This document shows, piece by piece, positions 37,462 to 46,731 of a DNA stretch of 64,000 bases; position 1 is the stretch's first letter, and each line of letters begins with the position of its first letter. The DNA is taken from positions 62,001 to 126,000 of the forward strand of contig JAHHGV010000015.1 of NCBI GenBank assembly GCA_019359695.1, given 5' to 3'. This stretch comes from Brasilonema angustatum HA4187-MV1. GTDB lineage: Bacteria > Cyanobacteriota > Cyanobacteriia > Cyanobacteriales > Nostocaceae. The translations under genes and the position numbers were made by a program. The notes beneath the pieces are model-generated. The model worked only from the letters and a program-made list of their open reading frames with translations. It searched no databases and was not told where the DNA came from.

Positions 37462-39189
37462 GTGAGCAAGGATACCGTGTATTCATTAAAAAAATCCGCT
37501 ACTGAAAGTTTAATGCCGGCTAGGTGCAACACGATGAAAGATCACAAACCGCTGGTTTCTGTCATCATGAACTTTTTAAATGCCGAAAAGTTCATTGAGG
37601 AAGCAATAGAGAGCGTACTTGCCCAGACGTATAACAAATGGGAACTCTTGCTCATAGACGATGGTTCAACTGACAGTAGCACTTTCATTGCCTTGCGGTA
37701 TGCACAAAAAAATCCGGATCAGGTGATTTATCTAGAGCATGAGGCTCACCAAAATCTTGGCAAGAGCACCTCGCGCAATCTGGGTATCCGTAAAGCAAAA
37801 GGTGACTATATTGCTTTTCTAGACGCAGATGACATTTGGTTACCACAAAAACTGGAGCGGCAGATCGCAATCTTGGTAGCACAACCTGAGGTTGGTATGG
37901 TTTGTGGATCGACTCTAATGTGGTTTAGCTGGACGGGCAAACCTGATGATCTTCAACGCGATTACAAACGAGAGCTTGGTGTCCCGCTTAATACTTTAAT
38001 CCAACCGCCAAAATTGTTAACTCTGTTGCTACAACGCAAAGCTTCCACGCCTACTACCTGTGGTGTCTTATTGCGACGTGAGGTCGTAGAAGATGTCGGT
38101 GGCTTTGACGAGTCAATTCAATTCATATACGAAGATCAAGTTTTTTTTATAAAAGTATATCTCAAAGCACCTGTTTTCGTTGAAAGTGGATGTTGGGATA
38201 GGTATCGGCAACACCCAGATAGCTGCTGTCATGTTGCTCAAAAGGCAGGGCAATACGATCCCTATGGACTCAATCCTGCCGAACTGACTTTCTTAAAATG
38301 GGTAGAAAAGTATTTGTCCGAACAAGAACTTGAAGATGCGCAAATCTGGCAAGCGCTTAAAGAAGCACTTCGTCCATATCAGCATCCAATCTTGTATCAA
38401 GTAATAAAACGTACTCAAAAATTTAAATCATTTATGAAAAATCAACTAAAGACAATAACCAAAAAAACACTGCCTGTCTTTTTACAGCGTTTGCTGGTGC
38501 GATCGCTCGGGAAAACATACTATCCTCCTGTAGGGCATGTCCAATTTGGTGATCTGCGACGACCGAAACCAATCAGTTGCCACTTTGGCTATGATCGGGG
38601 ACTACCAATCGACCGTTACTATATTGAAAAATTTCTTGCCTGTCAATCTGATGATATTCATGGACGGGTTATGGAAATAGGGGATAACTTCTACACTCGG
38701 CAATTTGGAGGCGACAGTGTTACAAAAAGCGATGTCCTTCACGTCAAACAAGGAAACCCAGATGCAACAATCGTTGGGGATCTCAGTAAGAGTGACAATA
38801 TTCCATCAGATAGCTTTGACTGTCTTATCCTGACGCAAACACTTCAATATCTTTACGATCTGCGCAGTGGCTTACAGACCATATACCGCATCCTCAAGCC
38901 TGGCGGAGTTGCATTAGTCACTGTTCCAGGCATTACTGTACTCAACGACAAAGAATGGAATTATTGCTGGTGTTGGGGGTTCACAACTGTATCAGCACAA
39001 GTACTGTTTGAAGAAGTTTTCCCTAAGGAAAATGTAAATGTCGAGACTCATGGAAATGTGCTAACAGCAACTTCCTTTTTACAGGGCTTGGCAACAGAAG
39101 AATTGAAAAAGAAAGAGATGGATAACTGTGATCCTGCTTATCCGGTTTTAATCACTGTCAGGGCGGTTAAACCAGAGGTCAACTCATGA
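37462..39189 (+). CDS. Fused GT2 glycosyltransferase / SAM methyltransferase
   Basis: A 575-residue two-domain enzyme. Residues about 30-250 are a GT-A family 2 glycosyltransferase: PLVSVIMNFLNAEKFIEEAI, LLIDDGSTDSS and the metal-binding FLDADDIW. After a helical linker (about 280-350) the C-terminal third is a methyltransferase: RVMEIGDNFYTRQFG takes the SAM-motif position, then DVLHVKQGNPDATIVGDLSK, DCLILTQTLQYLYDL and ILKPGGVALVTVPG. Its glycine-rich loop is degenerate. It uses a GTG start and overlaps the deacetylase gene by four bases. The two activities may add and then methylate a sugar. Confidence 0.78.
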   Translation: MSKDTVYSLKKSATESLMPARCNTMKDHKPLVSVIMNFLNAEKFIEEAIESVLAQTYNKWELLLIDDGSTDSSTFIALRYAQKNPDQVIYLEHEAHQNLGKSTSRNLGIRKAKGDYIAFLDADDIWLPQKLERQIAILVAQPEVGMVCGSTLMWFSWTGKPDDLQRDYKRELGVPLNTLIQPPKLLTLLLQRKASTPTTCGVLLRREVVEDVGGFDESIQFIYEDQVFFIKVYLKAPVFVESGCWDRYRQHPDSCCHVAQKAGQYDPYGLNPAELTFLKWVEKYLSEQELEDAQIWQALKEALRPYQHPILYQVIKRTQKFKSFMKNQLKTITKKTLPVFLQRLLVRSLGKTYYPPVGHVQFGDLRRPKPISCHFGYDRGLPIDRYYIEKFLACQSDDIHGRVMEIGDNFYTRQFGGDSVTKSDVLHVKQGNPDATIVGDLSKSDNIPSDSFDCLILTQTLQYLYDLRSGLQTIYRILKPGGVALVTVPGITVLNDKEWNYCWCWGFTTVSAQVLFEEVFPKENVNVETHGNVLTATSFLQGLATEELKKKEMDNCDPAYPVLITVRAVKPEVNS

Positions 39190-40223
39190 AAGTCCCTGGA
39201 ATTGGCCAATTGAGGCATAAAGTTAAACGAGTGAGGAATCTATTAGCACCAGGGGGACTTATCTTACTTTATCACCGTGTTGCTCAGTTGCCATCAGATC
39301 CCTTTAAGCTGTGCGTAACACCTGACCATTTTGCGGAACAGCTTGCTGTTTTACGAAAATATACTCACCCTATGTCCTTACAGCAAATGGTGCAGTCTAT
39401 TCAAGAAGGGAAGCAGCCTCATCGCTGGGTGGTCGTCACTTTTGACGATGGTTATGCGGATAATCTCTATGCAGCTAAACCCTTATTAGAGCAACACGAC
39501 GTGCCTGCAACGGTATTTGTTGGTACTGGAAACATTGGAAATAAACGCGAGTTCTGGTCTGATGAACTAGAACGACTTCTATTACAACCAGGGACATTAC
39601 CTGAAACTCTTTGCCTGAGTATTAACGGTAGCACTTACACATGGGATCTTGGAGAAGCAGCTACTTACAGCGAAGAAGCTTACCAGCGTCATTGCAGTTG
39701 GAATTGGTATCTTCCAGAGGAAGCTGACCCCAGTCCACGCCAGCGTCTCTATCGTTCTGTCTATCAATGGTTGCACTCTTTGTCAATAGAAGAACGCCAA
39801 CAAGTATTAGATCAGCTACTAACTTGGTCTAAGGCAGATACCACATGCCGTCCAACACACCGTTTTCTTTCAGCTTCGGAAGTACATGCTCTTGCACAAG
39901 GAAACCTGATTGAGATTGGTTCTCATACTGTCAACCATCCTTTTCTCTCTACCCTGCCAGTGGCTAAACAGCAGTACGAACTACAGCAGAGTAAAACTTG
40001 CTTAGAAGAGATTACAGAACATACAGTAAAGAGCTTTGCTTATCCACATGGTGATTACACCACAGAAACAGTCGCTCTTGCTCGAAAGGAGGGATTTGCT
40101 TGTGCCTGCTCGATCATTCCTAAGAAAGTTTGGCGAAATGCTGACTATTTTCAGTTACCTCGTGTTCCAATATACGATTGGGATGGTGAGGAATTTGCTA
40201 GGCAATTGTCAAATTGGTTCTAA
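39186..40223 (+). CDS. NodB-type polysaccharide deacetylase
   Basis: A 345-residue carbohydrate esterase family 4 protein that removes N- or O-acetyl groups from glycans with a metal ion. Motif 1 is VVTFDDGYADNLY (Asp87, Asp88) and motif 2 is SHTVNHPFLSTLP with two metal-binding histidines; AYPHGDYTTETVALA corresponds to a later motif. A long insertion (about 130-220) separates the motifs, as in the PgaB/IcaB-like group. No signal peptide is evident, so it may act on a lipid-linked intermediate at the cytoplasmic face. Overlaps the upstream gene by four bases. Confidence 0.82.
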   Translation: MKVPGIGQLRHKVKRVRNLLAPGGLILLYHRVAQLPSDPFKLCVTPDHFAEQLAVLRKYTHPMSLQQMVQSIQEGKQPHRWVVVTFDDGYADNLYAAKPLLEQHDVPATVFVGTGNIGNKREFWSDELERLLLQPGTLPETLCLSINGSTYTWDLGEAATYSEEAYQRHCSWNWYLPEEADPSPRQRLYRSVYQWLHSLSIEERQQVLDQLLTWSKADTTCRPTHRFLSASEVHALAQGNLIEIGSHTVNHPFLSTLPVAKQQYELQQSKTCLEEITEHTVKSFAYPHGDYTTETVALARKEGFACACSIIPKKVWRNADYFQLPRVPIYDWDGEEFARQLSNWF

Positions 40224-40332
40224 AACTAAAGATTAACCAGTATCTTATTTTATAGTTTTCTAACCTTGGCTTTGGTACTCGTTGACATTCTGCGTTGAAT
40301 CATTAGCTATTAATTGGTCATAAAAATTCCCA

Positions 40333-41343
40333 ATGAGTGAACAAGATCTATATCAGTGTCTAATTACACCAATTCCAGAGGGCACTCCACGACCTTTATG
40401 GTCCGTCATGATTCCCACCTATAACTGTGCTGATTATTTGCGGAAGACATTAGCAAGTGTGTTAGCCCAAGATCCAGGACCAGAAATCATGCAGATTGAA
40501 GTAGTTGATGACTACTCCATGAAGGATGATCCCAAAGCTGTGATTGAGGAACTAGGTCGTGATCGTGTTGGGTTCTATCGACAACAAGAAAATGTTGGAC
40601 ATGTTAAGAATTTTAATACTTGCATCCAACGAGCACAGGGAAAACTGATTCATCTACTGCACGGAGATGATTGCATAGGCTATGGTTTCTACCAAAAGAT
40701 GCAAAGTACTTTTGATGCACATCCAGAACTAGGTGCAGCTTTCTGTCGCCATATTCTCATGGATGAGCATGGTCATTGGCAATCTATTTCTGAGCTTCTA
40801 CAACCTGAAAGCGGCATTATCGACAATTGGTTAGAACGAATTGTTATGAAACAATATATCCAAACACCATCTATTGTCGTGCGACGTGACGTGTATGAAA
40901 AACTTGGAGGATTTGACCATCGCTTTGCTTATTACTATGAAGACTGGGAAATGTGGGTAAGAATAGCTACGCAATACCGAGTATGGTATGAGGTTGAGCC
41001 GTTAGCAATGTATCGACAACGCTCAGCATCCAACAGTGGACATACCGTGCGCACTGGTGAAAATATGCAAGAGGTACGAAAAGGTTTAGATATTGTTCAA
41101 TCTTATCTACCTGCTTACATGCCCAAAACGACTGTTAGCAAACTTTTAAATGCAAATAGGAAGTATTCTGCACAATCTGCCCTGAAAATTGCATCCCAAA
41201 TGCTTGTGATAGGTGATATATCTACGGCTATTGTACAAATTCGAGAAGCATTAAAATGTAATTTGTCATTAGAAGTCATTGGATGGCTAGTTTATCTTGT
41301 TTCCAAAGGATTGATACGTCGAGTGTTGCAAACAGCAAAGTAA
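40333..41343 (+). CDS. GT2 family glycosyltransferase
   Basis: A 336-residue GT-A glycosyltransferase. The nucleotide-sugar-binding start WSVMIPTYNCADYLRKTLAS, then QIEVVDDYS and the DxD-type LLHGDDCIG (about 110-118) are typical of family 2. A later GGFDHRFAYYYEDWEMWVRIA block is the usual acceptor-side motif with the ED base. Located in the middle of the exopolysaccharide locus, it should transfer one sugar of the repeat unit from an NDP-sugar. Donor and linkage are not predictable. Confidence 0.82.
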   Translation: MSEQDLYQCLITPIPEGTPRPLWSVMIPTYNCADYLRKTLASVLAQDPGPEIMQIEVVDDYSMKDDPKAVIEELGRDRVGFYRQQENVGHVKNFNTCIQRAQGKLIHLLHGDDCIGYGFYQKMQSTFDAHPELGAAFCRHILMDEHGHWQSISELLQPESGIIDNWLERIVMKQYIQTPSIVVRRDVYEKLGGFDHRFAYYYEDWEMWVRIATQYRVWYEVEPLAMYRQRSASNSGHTVRTGENMQEVRKGLDIVQSYLPAYMPKTTVSKLLNANRKYSAQSALKIASQMLVIGDISTAIVQIREALKCNLSLEVIGWLVYLVSKGLIRRVLQTAK

Positions 41344-41374
41344 TTATATGTGGAATTGAGGAAAGAACTTAGCA

Positions 41375-42340
41375 ATGAATTCAATAACACCACTTAAGAC
41401 ACCTGTTACTTTTTTAATTTTTAACCGTCCCGATCTGACAGAGATTGTATTTAAAGCGATCGCTCAAGCTAAACCCCAAAAGCTATTTGTTATAGCTGAT
41501 GGACCGCGCTTTCCAGAAGAAGTGGAAAAGTGTGAGAAAACGAGAGCAATTATTGAGAAAGTAGATTGGGATTGTGAGGTTATCACTAACTATTCTGAGA
41601 AGAATTTAGGCTGCGGTCGGCGCGAAGCAAGTGGATTCGATTGGGTTTTTTCTCAAGTTGAAGAAGCAATTTTTTTAGAGGATGATACACTCCCAGCTCC
41701 TTCTTTCTTTAATTTTTGCCAGATTATGCTAGACCGTTATCGTTATGATGAACGAGTTATGCATATCAACGGCGATAACTCTGTTAATCAGGATAGAACT
41801 AGTGATAGTTATTACTTTTCCAAATATATGCATGGTTGGGGTTGGGCTTCTTGGCGAAGAGCCTGGCAGCACTATGACTACTATATGAAGACTTGGCCTG
41901 AGTTTAAGAAAGCAGCTTTACTAAAATATATATGTGAAAATCAAAACGAGCAAAAGTACTGGACAGGTTTATTTGACCAAATGCATGAAGATCCACAAAT
42001 ATTGGATACCTGGGATGTTCAGTGGATGTATACAGTTTGGTCTCAAGGCGGTTTAGTTATTGCACCAAATAAAAATCTTATTTCAAATCTAGGTTTTAAC
42101 CGCCCAGATGCCGTTCATACATTTGGTAATGATCCAAGATCAAGATTAACAACAACAGACATTTGGGAGGTCAGTCATCCTTCGTTTGTTGTGGAAGATC
42201 GAGAGGCTGATCAACACACCTTTAAGCATATTTTTCAAGTTCAAGTTGATCCATTGATGAAAATTTATCGTCGTTTTTCTTTAATTAAGAAAAAGTCTAG
42301 CTTTATCTCTAAACTACCTAAATTTTCCGTTTGCGACTAA
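41375..42340 (+). CDS. HlpA-like putative glycosyltransferase (copy 1)
   Basis: A 321-residue protein of a family often labelled hemolytic protein HlpA-like or nucleotide-diphospho-sugar transferase. The fold is GT-A-like: TPVTFLIFNRPDLTEIVFKA, LFVIADGPRF, then the acidic LEDDTLPAPSFFNF as metal-binding motif (about 108-112) and GWGWASWRRAWQHYDYYM. It shares several long blocks with the gene 265 bp downstream, so the two are tandem paralogues. The hemolysin name is historical; transfer of a sugar in polymer assembly fits the context. Confidence 0.75.
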   Translation: MNSITPLKTPVTFLIFNRPDLTEIVFKAIAQAKPQKLFVIADGPRFPEEVEKCEKTRAIIEKVDWDCEVITNYSEKNLGCGRREASGFDWVFSQVEEAIFLEDDTLPAPSFFNFCQIMLDRYRYDERVMHINGDNSVNQDRTSDSYYFSKYMHGWGWASWRRAWQHYDYYMKTWPEFKKAALLKYICENQNEQKYWTGLFDQMHEDPQILDTWDVQWMYTVWSQGGLVIAPNKNLISNLGFNRPDAVHTFGNDPRSRLTTTDIWEVSHPSFVVEDREADQHTFKHIFQVQVDPLMKIYRRFSLIKKKSSFISKLPKFSVCD

Positions 42341-42365
42341 GGGTAATAAAATTCTTTACAAAATC

Positions 42366-42397
42366 AGTCTTTCTCTGCAGTAGTCTTTCTCTGCAGT
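42366..42397. repeat. Tandem 16-bp direct repeat
   Basis: AGTCTTTCTCTGCAGT occurs twice in a row (42366-42381 and 42382-42397), 26 bp after the first HlpA-like gene. It may mark a recombination or slippage event next to the gene remnant. Confidence 0.8.
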
Positions 42398-42489
42398 AAA
42401 AGATGCACAATTGTTCAACAGTTCCTTTTTAAATCCTTGCATAAATAGAGTTGGAACGACGAAAGAGAAAGCATAATGAAAAAGAGAAA

Positions 42490-42573
42490 ATGGTGACTAA
42501 TTCCACAAAAAAAACTATTTCTGTTGTTTGTGCTGCCGATGATAGATATGCCATGTCTTTGAATGAAAAATAG
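42490..42573 (+). pseudogene. N-terminal stub of a GT8-like glycosyltransferase
   Basis: A 27-codon frame starts at an ATG with AAAGAG upstream and reads KKTISVVCAADDRYAMSLNE before a stop. ISVVCAADDRYAM is the first strand and loop of GT8 glycosyltransferases (usual form I.IV.AADDNYA.PLAVT). The match stops after about 25 residues, so this looks like the start of a gene whose body was deleted. It lies between the duplicated HlpA-like genes. Confidence 0.5.
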
Positions 42574-42605
42574 AAAGTGGTACTTACTTCAGCAAAAGGA
42601 TCTAT

Positions 42606-43520
42606 ATGCAAACTCCAGTAGCATTTATCATCTTCAAAAGACCTCATACAACTGAAAAAGTATTTGAAGCAATTCGCCAAGCTAAACCACCAAAACTTTT
42701 TGTCATCGCAGATGGAGCCCGTGCTGAACGTCCTGGTGAGGCAGAAAAGTGCGAAGCTACTCGTGCAATTATAGAGCGAGTTGATTGGAATTGCGAAGTT
42801 ATCAAAAACTACTCTGATACCAACTTGGGCTGTGCCAAACGTGTATCCAGTGGTATTGATTGGGTTTTTAGCAATGTTGAAGAGGCAATTATTTTAGAGG
42901 ACGATTGCGTACCTCATCCTACATTTTTCCCATTTTGTGAAGAATTACTTGAGAAATATAGATATGATTCCCGAGTTGCCTCCATTTCTGGGTCAAATTA
43001 TCAGTTTGGGCATAGACGAACAAATTATAGTTACTACTTTTCTATCTACAACCACTGCTGGGGTTGGGCAAGCTGGAGACGTGCTTGGCAGCACTTTGAT
43101 ATTTATATGAAGCTTTGGCCACAGATTCAAGCGGAAGGTTATCTGAACGATATTTTAAGAGACTATAAGGCAGTCAAATATTGGAGTAATCTTTTTCAGT
43201 CTGTTTTTGAAAATCCTTCAGATAGAATTTGGGATTATCAATGGACATTTGCTTGTTGGATACAGAGTAGTCTAAGTATTATTCCCAATACAAATTTAAT
43301 TTCTAACATTGGCTTTGGTCTAGAATCGACTCATTTCACTTCTAAAAAAGTAAGCCCTTATATCAATATGCCTATAGAGGCAATGCAATTTCCTCTCAAG
43401 GATCCACCCTTCATGGTTAGCAATGTAAACGCAGATAATTTCACACAAAAAACGTTGTTTAAGCAAACTGTACTCCAAGTTATTAAACAGAGGATAAAAA
43501 AAATAATAAAAGCCAACTAA
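42606..43520 (+). CDS. HlpA-like putative glycosyltransferase (copy 2)
   Basis: A 304-residue paralogue of the preceding HlpA-like protein. Shared blocks include TPVAFIIFKRP, LFVIADGARA, EKCEATRAIIERVDWNCEVI, the acidic LEDDCVPHPTFFPF and GWASWRRAWQHFDIYMKLWP. Its C-terminus is shorter and diverged. Starting ATG follows CAAAAGGATCTAT. Tandem duplication followed by divergence suggests that each copy adds a different sugar or linkage. Confidence 0.75.
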   Translation: MQTPVAFIIFKRPHTTEKVFEAIRQAKPPKLFVIADGARAERPGEAEKCEATRAIIERVDWNCEVIKNYSDTNLGCAKRVSSGIDWVFSNVEEAIILEDDCVPHPTFFPFCEELLEKYRYDSRVASISGSNYQFGHRRTNYSYYFSIYNHCWGWASWRRAWQHFDIYMKLWPQIQAEGYLNDILRDYKAVKYWSNLFQSVFENPSDRIWDYQWTFACWIQSSLSIIPNTNLISNIGFGLESTHFTSKKVSPYINMPIEAMQFPLKDPPFMVSNVNADNFTQKTLFKQTVLQVIKQRIKKIIKAN

Positions 43521-43956
43521 CGTCTGGGATAAAAGTGTAAACAGTATTTTTGAAGTATAGATGTTTGCTTTAGATGCATAAAATTAATCTACTAATCATC
43601 AAATATTTATGTATATAAATATTTGGAAATAAGCTGGATTAATCTGAACTTCCCCTCAAGCAAAAAGAGCTAACTGTTAACCAGAGCGATTTTCAACGTT
43701 TTTCGATTCGCCCTTACGCTCTTACAAATTGTCAAAGGGTCTAGATGAGCGAATTTGAGGCGTTGACCCGCCAATTCTTGGTTTACCACAGATGTGCCAA
43801 TAGTTCTATCGTTTACATGGGTACACAAATCTATGCGTCAAGATCTAGGTTTATTGCTTAGCAAGGGTTTAAGGCTTGTTTAGTACATTGGCACCAAGTA
43901 AGTTCAGATTAATATTGACTTCAATTGAAAAATATGTGATTTTCTTATGATGAAAA
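43521..43956. other. Spacer occupied by a MITE-like element
   Basis: About 435 bp between the second HlpA-like gene and the polymerase gene. More than half is the element at 43638-43913; the rest is AT-rich with no gene. Confidence 0.5.
43638..43913. repeat. MITE-like element, ATTAATCTGAACTT family
   Basis: Perfect 14-bp terminal inverted repeats, ATTAATCTGAACTT (43638-43651) and AAGTTCAGATTAAT (43900-43913), bound a 276-bp element. Its interior is GC-richer than the flanks and has no long open frame, consistent with an internally deleted insertion sequence. Confidence 0.85.
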
Positions 43957-45264
43957 ATGAAAATTAAAATTTTTTACATACCTACATTTTTAGTAGTGAC
44001 TGACCTTATCTTATCGCTTCCTCAACTTAACTTAGGTGTAATTGGAGCAACCAGACTGGTTTTTCTTCCACTTTTAGTCCTTGTTTTGATTGAGCAATTA
44101 AGGAAAGTTGATGAAAAGAGAATAAAATTTGCAATTAGTATGAGCTGGCCATTGCTGCTACTTCCGATACTTTTTTTGTTCCAAATCGTAGCAATTCCTC
44201 CAGCCGCTGTGCCAATTCATCTTTCTGGTTGTACAAAGTATATTTTCTGGTCTCTGCTGTATCTATCTACAGTACTGAGTTTAAATAGTCAAACAATCCA
44301 TTTAATTAGGAAGATTTTGTTCTTTACATTACTATTAGTCTTTCTCGCAACTATTGTTCAGTATCCAATAGTCATTCAGCGTTCATCTCAGAGTTTATCT
44401 AATATCATTGCCTCCTATGGTACTCAGGAAAAGGATATTTTCGGTCTATTTGCCTCTGCTAACGAAGATGCTAATAGCTTAATGACTTTATTTCCGCTTG
44501 CCTTATTTTATATCAGACAAAAATCAGGTCTTAAAAGACTGGTATTAAAGGTTATTTTATTACTCTATATTCCTCCGCTCTTGTTTCTCAATGGAACAAG
44601 AACAGCGCTGTTTATAACATTTCCAATTATTTTGTTTTTATTTCATTTTACTTTCTCTATTAAGAATTTTACGAGACTTGTTCCATTCCTTGTTATCTTT
44701 ATTTTGATATACAATGTGTATGTTGTTAGCTTTGCTGAATCCTCTTTTTCTAAGGAGTCTGAAGGTGAAGGAACTTGGGGATTTCGTGTAGAAAGAGTAT
44801 GGACTCCTACTAGTAATTATACATCTGAAAATTCACCTATTTTCGGTTTTGGTTCCCGTGGTTGGGAATATGTTTGTCGTATCAATGGAATTGTCAGAGG
44901 TGCTGGCGAAGATAATCCATTTGAAGTTATTCCCGCACATAATGTATATGTTTGGACTTATGTGTCGTGGGGAATAGTTGGATTTTCGATATATTTAGGA
45001 TTTCTTCTTACTCTCTTGAAAGAATCTTTTCAGTTATCAATATTTCCACAGCAGGAGGTTTCACTGTTTGGCAAAACATTATTTTGTTGTATTGTTGCAT
45101 ATTGTATTTGGGCATTTATCTCTAATGCCTACATTGAAGCAGGATGGGATATTCTGTTTGTGATTGGAATTCTAATTGCCTCAGTGAAAATGACAGCTTT
45201 ACTCACTCGATACAGAATTAATCTACCTAGTAACCAAAAAGATATTCAGGAACAATCATGTTAG
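43957..45264 (+). CDS. O-antigen ligase / Wzy-type polymerase
   Basis: A 435-residue membrane protein with about eleven hydrophobic helices. The family signature lies in the large extracytoplasmic loop: FLNGTRTALFITFP (about 209-222), then GFGSRGWEY and the histidine motif PAHNVYVWTYVSWGIVGFSI (about 328-347), as in Wzy/WaaL proteins (PF04932). It should join flipped repeat units into a chain at the outer face of the inner membrane. The gene is AT-rich. Ligase versus polymerase cannot be separated on sequence, but the context of a flippase and Wzc-like protein favours polymerase. Confidence 0.8.
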   Translation: MKIKIFYIPTFLVVTDLILSLPQLNLGVIGATRLVFLPLLVLVLIEQLRKVDEKRIKFAISMSWPLLLLPILFLFQIVAIPPAAVPIHLSGCTKYIFWSLLYLSTVLSLNSQTIHLIRKILFFTLLLVFLATIVQYPIVIQRSSQSLSNIIASYGTQEKDIFGLFASANEDANSLMTLFPLALFYIRQKSGLKRLVLKVILLLYIPPLLFLNGTRTALFITFPIILFLFHFTFSIKNFTRLVPFLVIFILIYNVYVVSFAESSFSKESEGEGTWGFRVERVWTPTSNYTSENSPIFGFGSRGWEYVCRINGIVRGAGEDNPFEVIPAHNVYVWTYVSWGIVGFSIYLGFLLTLLKESFQLSIFPQQEVSLFGKTLFCCIVAYCIWAFISNAYIEAGWDILFVIGILIASVKMTALLTRYRINLPSNQKDIQEQSC

Positions 45265-45382
45265 AAGATTTTCCATTTTATTCCGAAAACTCATAAATAA
45301 TTTAATGCAAAATTAAGATTTTTTAAGTATGTCTTGAAAGATAGAAAATAAGAATAATTTAGAGCAAAGAGGAAATTAATCT

Positions 45383-46651
45383 ATGAAAGTTTTACAGATG
45401 AGTACTTACGATAACGGAGGAGCAGGTCGGGCTGTATACCGACTTCATCAAGGTTTACACAGTATAGGCATCAATTCCCAACTTTTAGTACAAGCCAAAA
45501 ATAGTGATGATAAAACAGTTATTGCTCAACACACTAAGTTAGAAAAGGGAATTGCCAAGCTTAGACCATCTTTAAGTAGACTGCTACTAAATTTTTATCC
45601 CCAGCGAGAACTGACTGACTATTATTTATCTTGGCTTCCAGATAGAGTCCGTCCTCAAGTTAAACAACTCAATCCTGATATCGTGAATCTGCACTGGATT
45701 TGTAATGGTTATTTAGAGGTTGAAACCATTGCAAAGTTAAATAAGCCTATAGTCTGGACTCTTCATGATATGTGGGCATTTACGGGGGGCTGTCATTATA
45801 GCCAGAACTGCGATCGCTACATAAATTCTTGTGGCGCTTGTCCCCAACTTAATAGTCAAAAAGAAAAAGATTTATCTCGCTGGCAATGGCAACGTAAAGC
45901 CAAAGCTTGGCAAGAAGCTGATATCACACTCGTCTCTCCTAGCTCATGGCTTGCTAAATGTGCTCAAGCCAGTTCTATTTTCCGAAATACGCGAGTAGAA
46001 GTCATTCCTAATGGTCTTGATACTAAAAAATACAAGCCAGTCAATAAACATATAGCAAGAGAGTTACTCAATCTACCTCAAGATAAGCAACTTATTGTTT
46101 TCGGAGCAGTTAATGCAACACAACATAAGAGAAAAGGATTTAGTTTATTACAGGCAGCACTGCAAGATTTAAGTAAATCTGTCTGGCAGGATAAATTAGA
46201 ACTAGTTATATTTGGCTCTTCACAATCTGAAAATCAGATTGACTTAGGCTTTCGCACTCATTACACAGGTAAATTAGGAGATGATGTTTCATTATCTTTA
46301 GTTTATTCGGCAGCAGATGTTTTCATTGCACCTTCAATTGAGGATAACTTGCCTAACACTGTGATGGAAGCTATTGCTTGTGGTACTCCTTGCATTGCTT
46401 TTCATATTGGTGGTATGCCTGATATGATTGAGCACCAGAAAAATGGTTATTTAGCTCAACCCTACAAGATAGAAGATTTGGGTTATGGAATTGCTTGGGT
46501 CTTAGAAAACACAGAGCGATATCAAAAACTTTGTCATCATGCTCGTGAGAAAGCAGAACAAGAATTTACTATACAAATCCAAGCCCAACGGTATCTATCT
46601 TTGTACACTGAGATTTTAAGTAGAGCAAGCCGAAAAAAATATATCTCTTGA
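45383..46651 (+). CDS. GT4 family glycosyltransferase (WcaC-like)
   Basis: A 422-residue GT-B glycosyltransferase. The N-terminal domain begins VLQMSTYDNGGAGRAVYRLH and contains the Cys-rich HDMWAFTGGCHY...CDRY...CGACPQL segment characteristic of the WcaC-like subgroup. The C-terminal domain has VIPNGLDTKKYKP, FGAVNATQHKRKGF and the donor-binding EX7E region IAPSIEDNLPNTVMEAIACG. It retains the sugar configuration of its donor. Part of the exopolysaccharide repeat-unit assembly; donor not known. Confidence 0.83.
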   Translation: MKVLQMSTYDNGGAGRAVYRLHQGLHSIGINSQLLVQAKNSDDKTVIAQHTKLEKGIAKLRPSLSRLLLNFYPQRELTDYYLSWLPDRVRPQVKQLNPDIVNLHWICNGYLEVETIAKLNKPIVWTLHDMWAFTGGCHYSQNCDRYINSCGACPQLNSQKEKDLSRWQWQRKAKAWQEADITLVSPSSWLAKCAQASSIFRNTRVEVIPNGLDTKKYKPVNKHIARELLNLPQDKQLIVFGAVNATQHKRKGFSLLQAALQDLSKSVWQDKLELVIFGSSQSENQIDLGFRTHYTGKLGDDVSLSLVYSAADVFIAPSIEDNLPNTVMEAIACGTPCIAFHIGGMPDMIEHQKNGYLAQPYKIEDLGYGIAWVLENTERYQKLCHHAREKAEQEFTIQIQAQRYLSLYTEILSRASRKKYIS

Positions 46652-46731
46652 AAAAAATCAAAAATAATGTGTCTGTGGTTTCTCATTTCAATCTCGTCAT
46701 TTCTATCAACTTTCCATTAAGCTAATTTATC

